Source of the DNA: DASWUZ01 sp036401375
Lineage (GTDB): Bacteria > Acidobacteriota > Terriglobia > Terriglobales > Acidobacteriaceae
Assembly: GCA_036401375.1 (NCBI GenBank)
Contig: DASWVB010000036.1
Coordinates: 45,992-109,991 of the forward strand
DNA length: 64,000 nucleotides
Direction: 5' to 3'
Numbering within the stretch: position 1 is the first letter of the stretch; each line of letters begins with the position of its first letter. Positions 59,199-64,000 of the stretch are shown piece by piece. The notes below the pieces were generated by a model, which was not told the DNA's origin, did no database searches, and was given only the letters and a program-made list of their open reading frames with translations. A program made the translations under genes and the position numbers.

Positions 59199-59927
59199 TC
59201 AATCGACCTGCGTTTGCCATAGTTCGCTGGTGAGCAGGCCGCCCACACGTAGCTTGTACCTCGACCGGCGGAGGCCGGCGCGACGAAATGCCCACGCATA
59301 GTTCGGTAGTTCCCTCACCCGGAGTCCCGTAAGCAGGCCGAAGGCCAGATACATGCCCCGGATCAGACCAGCCGCAAGCCAGGACCCGGCCTTCGAACCG
59401 GGCAGCGCAAATTCTGACACTACCCAGCTCGCGTGCGGTGCAAGGTGGGGCCGAATGCGGCTTAAGAGCTGTTCAAGCTCTCCAGTCGCGAAGCAGTCCA
59501 GGAAGAAGTGGCTCACCACCAGATCGTAAGGTGCGCCTTCTGCAGAACAGACAGGCGACGCCGTCATTCGAGCCTTTGAAGGTTCAAAATCAAGTGCATC
59601 GCAGCAATGAAGTCTCACCCTCGGGTCGTGATTCGCTCGCCCTGCGAGTTCGGCCAGCATGGCTCCGCTGGAATCGACCACATCAAAGATGGCCTGATCG
59701 TTTGAGCGAAGCAGACTCTGCAGGAAGCGGCCATCCCCGTCGCCGAGGACAAGCACCCGGCGGGCACGAGCCATCTCGGAAAGATAGTGCAGCCGTGTGC
59801 GCGAGAGCATCGGCCCGAAGCTGAGGTATTCGAGCCATACGTAGCTGCGAGCGAGGCGATCGAAGCAGGCCGGCGGGGCCTTCCCACCTGGAGTAGCCCG
59901 GCCCTCAACCAGCAAACCGGGGCTCAT
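59199..59927 (-). CDS. SAM-dependent methyltransferase
   Basis: 242 aa. Seen: motif I RVLVLGDGDGRFLQSLL (SAM-binding Gly loop), an acidic motif FDVVDSSGAM, post-I region LHCCDALDFEP, DLVVSHFFLDCF (motif around 150) and a C-terminal part with hydrophobic stretches (GLIRGMYLAFGLLTGLR). It would methylate an unknown small molecule or lipid. The frame is open to 60179, but the ATG at 59927, inside the upstream gene's stop (TGATG), is the likely start, giving translational coupling to the membrane protein. Coupling suggests that the two act in one pathway. Confidence 0.78.
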   Translation of the reverse strand: MSPGLLVEGRATPGGKAPPACFDRLARSYVWLEYLSFGPMLSRTRLHYLSEMARARRVLVLGDGDGRFLQSLLRSNDQAIFDVVDSSGAMLAELAGRANHDPRVRLHCCDALDFEPSKARMTASPVCSAEGAPYDLVVSHFFLDCFATGELEQLLSRIRPHLAPHASWVVSEFALPGSKAGSWLAAGLIRGMYLAFGLLTGLRVRELPNYAWAFRRAGLRRSRYKLRVGGLLTSELWQTQVD

Positions 59928-60898
59928 CAGAGGCTCCCTGTAGCCAGAAAAAACAACGGGGTTAGCAGGGCCGCATCCGCTGCGACCCGCAACTGCATCG
60001 GTGTGAGCCGCGCCCTTTGGGCGTCCAGCAGGAACAGCAGCCAAGCTGCGGCGCAGATAGCGATCGAGGCCTGTATTTCGCCAAGGTCTCCAACCCCCAC
60101 CCACTGCCGCTCCAGCGTGAAGAGGCATAGCGACAGGGCCGCCGATGCTACTCCGGCTGCGGCCATTCGGACCGTGCACCGCCTCACCCTCTTATGCGGT
60201 TGATCGGCCAGCTCAGAGGGTGGTACCTTGCCGGCGCTGCGAAGAGTCCTACCTTCCAGGTGGGACTCGGTCTGCTCCCAGCCATCGATAGCGGCGCAGT
60301 TGAGCCAGCATAGAGATGCAAAGATGGCCACGGTAGAGGCGAACTCCGCCTGTGCAGGCCGCGGGTGAGTTCCCACCAGCACAGCCGTATTGGCTGAGGC
60401 GAGCTGGAACCATGCCGGAACCGCTACTCCGGCGGCGAAGATGGCTCCTACGAAGAGCTCCTTCTTCAACCATCGCCGACACCAAAATCCGCCGTGTACC
60501 AGCGCGAAGTAAGCCAAGGCAGCGATCAGCACGATCAAGAAGTCCCGGAAAAGGGGCTTCGACATGGAGACGCCGAGACGGATGAGTACCAGAAGAGACA
60601 CGATCAGGCCAGCCAGGAAGGATAAACGATGCTGCCGGTGGAAGAGGTGGCGCTCGCGCAGCTCGCGCGCTGCGGTGCCAGTGAGCCCATCGAGTAGACG
60701 GTCACCGACATAGAGCACCCACGTCCCTAGCGCAAGGAAGACGGCTGTGCGGATATCGAGCACGGCATGAGCGGCGCGGCACAGGGTGCCAGCCCACAGT
60801 ACAGCAACGGTGGGCGCGTCGAGGCTGAGCAGGTGCCAGTACTCGAACGGCGAGCGAAGGGTACGTATATGAATGCGGCTGGAAGCAGCGCTCGCCAT
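59927..60898 (-). CDS. Polytopic membrane protein, weakly UbiA-like
   Basis: 323 aa, about eight to nine hydrophobic helices. Seen: TWVLYVGDRLLDG followed by RELRERHLFHRQHR (a D-x3-D arrangement with basic residues, reminiscent of but not matching the NDxxDxxxD motif of UbiA prenyltransferases) and LCWLNCAAIDGWEQ at the place of the second motif. I call it only weakly UbiA-like. A prenyl- or lipid-related enzyme at the inner membrane is a possibility. Coupled (TGATG) to the downstream methyltransferase. No Shine-Dalgarno before its ATG. It lies 99 bp downstream of ppk1 on the same strand. Confidence 0.6.
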   Translation of the reverse strand: MASAASSRIHIRTLRSPFEYWHLLSLDAPTVAVLWAGTLCRAAHAVLDIRTAVFLALGTWVLYVGDRLLDGLTGTAARELRERHLFHRQHRLSFLAGLIVSLLVLIRLGVSMSKPLFRDFLIVLIAALAYFALVHGGFWCRRWLKKELFVGAIFAAGVAVPAWFQLASANTAVLVGTHPRPAQAEFASTVAIFASLCWLNCAAIDGWEQTESHLEGRTLRSAGKVPPSELADQPHKRVRRCTVRMAAAGVASAALSLCLFTLERQWVGVGDLGEIQASIAICAAAWLLFLLDAQRARLTPMQLRVAADAALLTPLFFLATGSL

Positions 60899-60996
60899 TT
60901 GCGGTTAGATGCCGTCGGAAATAGCGTTCTAGGGTAAGTGTGGCGAACCAGCGGGTTGATCGTTCAGACGGCAAAAATAGCGGCTTCTGCAGAGAA

Positions 60997-63270
60997 TCAA
61001 CTCTCCGCTGCGGGTGCGGAGGCGCCGACTTCCTCTGCGGCAAGCTCCCCGGGCACGCTGGCCGGAACCTTGCGCTGCGGCTTGCGCTTGGCAGGCGCCT
61101 TCGCAGCCCGCTTGCCAGAGCTTTTGCCCTGATGCGAAGACGAGCCCCGCACCGGACGGGAATCCATCGGGCCGGGAATCTCCTCGATCGAGACCTTGCC
61201 TTCGGCTAGGCGCATCAGAAACTCCTGCGCATCGAATGCAGGCGCCGACTTCCCTGCCGGAGTCTGAGCCGCGTAAGTATAGGCACCGTCGGGACCGAGC
61301 AGCCTTGCCTTGCGGCTATCCGCGAGATAGGCCGCGAGTATCTCGTTTCTCAACCTCGAACGCAGCTGCAGATCTCGCACCGGGAAGACGACCTCGCAAC
61401 GCTCAAACAGGTTGCGAGGCATCCAGTCAGCGCTGCCGCAGAATATCTCTTCGTCGCCACCGTTAGCGAAGTAGAAGATCCGGCTGTGTTCAAGAAAGCG
61501 GCCGACGATAGAGCGGACGCGGATGTTTTCGCTCACGCCTTTCAGTCCGGGGCGTACGGCGCAGATGCCTCGGATGATGAGGTCGACCTGTACCCCGGCC
61601 TGCGACGCTGCGTAGAGCGCATCGATGATGGCGGGCTCGAGCAGCGAATTCATCTTGGCGATGATCTGGGCCGGGCGGCCGGCTATCGCGTGCTCCGCCT
61701 CACGGTGGATGAGGCCAATAAAGCTCTCCGCCATGGTCAACGGCGCGACCAGTAAAGGAGCGTAGTCGTCGGCCTCAGAGTGCGCTGTCAGGTAGCGGAA
61801 GACGTTGTGCACGCGCTCGGTGAGCACCGGATCCGCGGTAAGCAGGCTGATGTCCGTGTAAAACTTAGCCGTGTTGGGATTGTAATTGCCGGTGCCGAGG
61901 TGAGCATATCGACGGATCGCGCCATCCGGATCGCGCCGCACCAGCAGGGCCAGCTTGCAGTGCGTCTTGAGACCCACGATGCCGTGGAACACCTGCACCC
62001 CGGCGTCCTCGAGGTCGCGCGCCCAGCGGATATTCGAGGCCTCGTCGAACCTGGCCATCAGCTCAACTACGACCGTAACCTCCTTGCTCTGGGCAGCCTC
62101 GGTGAGCGCGCGGAACATGGCCGAATCGGAGCTGGTGCGGTAGAGGGTCTGCTTGATCGAGATCACTTCAGGGTCTTTGGCCGCGGACTCGATGAAGCCC
62201 ATGACTCCATCGTAGGAATCAAAGGGATGGTGCAGCAGAATGTCGCGGTGACGCAGGTCGTCGAAGAGGTCAGTGGCCCGGCGGTTCAGGCGCAGTTCGC
62301 GCGGCACAAAGGGGGCAAACTTAAGGTCAGGCCGAGGCGTGTCGCTGTGCAGGAACATCAGCCTCGAGAGGTTCACCGGTCCATCGGTGCGGAAGACCTG
62401 CGACTCCTCGAGCTCAAAGTTGATGCGCAGGTGGTCCACGATCTCCGGCGCCGCTCCATCCTCGATCTCCAGGCGTACGGCGTCCCCTTTGCGGCGGTTG
62501 TGCAGCTCGCCACGCACTGTCTCGAGGAGCGTCCGCGCCTCTTCCTCCTGAAAATAGAGGTTGCTGTTTCGCGTCACCCGGAAGGCAGCCTTCGAGAGTA
62601 TCTCGTAGCCGCGGTACATGCCCGCAGCGTGGCGCTCGATAAGATCGTGCAGGAAGATGTAGTCGTGCGTACCCGAGGTGGAGGGCAGTGAGACTAGTCG
62701 CGGCAACGCGCGGGGAATCGTCAGCACACCGAGCACCGGCCCGACGCTTCCCTTGCGCTTGCGCCTGAGCAGCAGCGCCAGGCACAGGGCCTTGTTGATG
62801 ACCCGCGGAAAGGGGTGGGCGGGATCGAGCGTAATCGGCGTGAGCAGCGGGTCGACTTCACGCTGATAGAACTCGCTGGCATGGGTACAGGCAGCGTCGT
62901 CCAGCTCGCTCCACTGCAGCACTCGAACGCCGCTCGAGTGGAGGGCGGGCAACAGCTGCTCGTTCCAGCAAGCATATTGCCCACGTACGAACTCGTGCAT
63001 GTCCTCGACCAGGCTATCCAGGGTCTGCTGAGGAGTCAGTCCATCCAGTCCCGGCGTCTTGTAGCCGTCTTCTATCCTCTGCAAAACGCCTGCAACGCGA
63101 ATCTCCACGAACTCGTCTAGGTTGCTGGCAGTGATCGCGAGAAATTTCACGCGCTCGAGCAGCGGATTGTTAGTGTCCTGCGCCTCCTGCAGCACGCGCC
63201 GGTTGAAGCTCAACCAGGACTCATCGCGGCCGAAATAGAGGTTCTGACGGCGGTTCGGGACTTTCACCAT
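60997..63270 (-). CDS. ppk1: Polyphosphate kinase 1 with basic C-terminal tail
   Basis: 757 aa. Seen: YFGRDESWLSFNRRVLQEA at the N-terminus, NLDEFVEIRVAGV, FHGIVGLKTHCKLALLVRR, HLGTGNYNPNTAKFYTDIS with the catalytic phospho-His, and FCGSADWMPRNLFERCEV near the C-terminus. It reversibly polymerises the gamma phosphate of ATP into inorganic polyphosphate. The family length is about 690-720; here the last 60 residues or so are an extra Lys/Ala/Pro-rich tail (GKRAAKAPAKRKPQRKV). ATG at 63270; the frame is open to 63312 but the upstream start has poorer context. Confidence 0.95.
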   Translation of the reverse strand: MVKVPNRRQNLYFGRDESWLSFNRRVLQEAQDTNNPLLERVKFLAITASNLDEFVEIRVAGVLQRIEDGYKTPGLDGLTPQQTLDSLVEDMHEFVRGQYACWNEQLLPALHSSGVRVLQWSELDDAACTHASEFYQREVDPLLTPITLDPAHPFPRVINKALCLALLLRRKRKGSVGPVLGVLTIPRALPRLVSLPSTSGTHDYIFLHDLIERHAAGMYRGYEILSKAAFRVTRNSNLYFQEEEARTLLETVRGELHNRRKGDAVRLEIEDGAAPEIVDHLRINFELEESQVFRTDGPVNLSRLMFLHSDTPRPDLKFAPFVPRELRLNRRATDLFDDLRHRDILLHHPFDSYDGVMGFIESAAKDPEVISIKQTLYRTSSDSAMFRALTEAAQSKEVTVVVELMARFDEASNIRWARDLEDAGVQVFHGIVGLKTHCKLALLVRRDPDGAIRRYAHLGTGNYNPNTAKFYTDISLLTADPVLTERVHNVFRYLTAHSEADDYAPLLVAPLTMAESFIGLIHREAEHAIAGRPAQIIAKMNSLLEPAIIDALYAASQAGVQVDLIIRGICAVRPGLKGVSENIRVRSIVGRFLEHSRIFYFANGGDEEIFCGSADWMPRNLFERCEVVFPVRDLQLRSRLRNEILAAYLADSRKARLLGPDGAYTYAAQTPAGKSAPAFDAQEFLMRLAEGKVSIEEIPGPMDSRPVRGSSSHQGKSSGKRAAKAPAKRKPQRKVPASVPGELAAEEVGASAPAAES

Positions 63271-63456
63271 AGCGTTCTGGCGGTTGATCCCGCCATCTGC
63301 AAGGATACACAATCGGCGCGGTGGAGCAGGTTAACGTTTGTCGGGGTTGACAGTATCAGGGCCGGGTGCGGGAACCACAGCCGCACCCTCGTAGCCGACG
63401 GCATCTCACCACGAGCAAGCAGAGGTGACTACCCTGCGGCGCTCGATTTTGAGACT

Positions 63457-64000
63457 TTGCTGTTCCGGTTGCATCCAAGAAGCGTAGCTTCATTAGACAG
63501 GCCCATTCTGAAAAAAGTCGCACATCTTCCTCATAGGAAACAGGGTCTGCCCGCGGCCGCCGACGACTCTCCCGGTTGCGGGGCGTTTGCTTTCCGGTCC
63601 CCTGGCGACCGACAGCTTGAAGTCAACTGGCTCTTATTTATAAGACCGCGGTCCGCGAGGAGCCGCAAGACTGGCACGGCCGTCGCCGGCGCCGCAGGCA
63701 TCTTTGCTCTGGCGTGTGCCCTCACCTTCCTGCCTGCACCCGCCTGCCTGGGCCAGTCGGGCAACGGCTCTCAGACGGGCTCCGCTACAGGTGGCTCCGG
63801 CGGCAGCTCTGGCAACGCGCCACGGAGCAACGGCGGTTCTTCAAGCCCGGAGGCAATCCAGCCTCCCGCAGCGAGCACCTTCCAGGGCAGCTCGGTAGAC
63901 GAGAAGGCCACAGACGCCGTGCTGCCCTTGTCCCTCGACGACGCGATCCAGCGCGGGCTGCGCCATAATCTCGGGGTAATACTCTCAAGCGCCGGCACCC
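63457..64000 (+). CDS. TolC-family outer-membrane efflux protein, N-terminal fragment (runs off the window)
   Basis: The frame (codon phase of position 63901) is open to the window edge. Seen: a signal peptide-like TAVAGAAGIFALACALTFLP followed by CLGQ, then a Gly/Ser-rich linker and LSLDDAIQRGLRHNLGVIL, the opening of the TolC/OEP fold. There is no ATG, GTG or TTG in phase near the signal peptide; the nearest are TTG at 63457 and 63469, giving an implausibly long basic N-terminus. A promoter-like TTGAAG-16-TATAAG at 63617-63644 and GAGGAG at 63657-63662 suggest that translation begins at about 63670-63676, where the codons are ACT and ACG. The coordinate given is the first possible canonical start; the true one is uncertain. 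Confidence 0.6.
   Translation, partial: MLFRLHPRSVASLDRPILKKVAHLPHRKQGLPAAADDSPGCGAFAFRSPGDRQLEVNWLLFIRPRSARSRKTGTAVAGAAGIFALACALTFLPAPACLGQSGNGSQTGSATGGSGGSSGNAPRSNGGSSSPEAIQPPAASTFQGSSVDEKATDAVLPLSLDDAIQRGLRHNLGVILSSAGT
63617..63644 (+). promoter_or_regulatory. Promoter-like TTGAAG-16-TATAAG before the TolC signal peptide
   Basis: TTGAAG at 63617-63622 and TATAAG at 63639-63644. A transcript from here would carry the GAGGAG at 63657-63662 but begin downstream of the TTG codons used as the formal start. Confidence 0.3.

Noticed and set aside
59927..60898. Calling the membrane protein MqnP (menaquinone prenyltransferase)
   Set aside because: The essential NDxxDxxxD motif of UbiA/MqnP enzymes is missing, so the futalosine link is not supported.
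1..64000. CRISPR arrays, insertion sequences, prophage or tRNA-linked islands
   Set aside because: No regularly spaced repeats, transposase or integrase motifs, or tRNA genes were found on reading both strands; the few repeats seen are local.

Overview
The window looks like a chromosomal segment of a high-GC, Gram-negative soil acidobacterium (class Terriglobia, in the range of Terriglobus, Granulicella or Edaphobacter). The evidence is a TonB-dependent receptor with an N-terminal carboxypeptidase-regulatory-like domain, two tandem CRTAC1-type FG-GAP/ASPIC-UnbV proteins, two DcaP-like outer-membrane porins, the futalosine menaquinone genes mqnA and mqnE, and several lineage-typical hypothetical secreted proteins. 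The genus is an inference. I see no tRNA, rRNA, insertion sequence, phage gene or CRISPR array; the only recognisable RNA gene is the signal recognition particle RNA.

Layout. 0-2.7 kb: Rieske oxygenase and an AzgA/NCS2-like permease. 2.7-9.4 kb: secreted hypothetical, frataxin (cyaY), a DUF1641 gene overlapping a formate-dehydrogenase-like molybdoenzyme, and homoserine dehydrogenase. 9.6-12.5 kb: small Cys/His-rich secreted protein and a TonB receptor. 12.5-24.2 kb: LigD, lytic transglycosylase, MscS channel, Tat-exported DUF1593 protein coupled to a DUF255 thioredoxin-fold protein. 24.2-29.8 kb: M20 hydrolase, alpha/beta hydrolase, CPBP protease, DinB, mqnE. 29.8-34.6 kb: repeat-bearing spacer, SRP RNA, fabH, DedA-like protein, mqnA. 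34.7-41.7 kb: two metallo-beta-lactamase-fold hydrolases, zf-HC2 membrane protein, cytochrome c, outer-membrane barrel, UdgX-like DNA repair protein, secreted alpha/beta hydrolase. 41.9-52 kb: CRTAC1 pair, LacI regulator, outer-membrane proteins and two porins. 52-59 kb: DUF1906 protein, moaA, GAF-GGDEF, B12-binding radical SAM enzyme, cold-shock gene with a long leader. 59.2-64 kb: methyltransferase/membrane-protein pair, ppk1, and the start of a TolC-type protein running off the window.

Functional links: moaA makes molybdopterin precursor that the formate-dehydrogenase-like enzyme needs; mqnA and mqnE catalyse the first two steps of futalosine-type menaquinone synthesis; much of the rest is cell envelope.

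The most unusual observation is regulatory: at least ten genes have a TAnnnT -10-like hexamer 5-8 nt before the start codon, mostly without a Shine-Dalgarno, suggesting widespread leaderless transcription. Other points of interest are the UdgX-like protein with a variant motif but conserved His, a duplicated leader-like repeat at 29.8-30.1 kb, a CCRR...HHC protein next to a TonB receptor, and a TolC-family frame with no ordinary start codon near its signal peptide.
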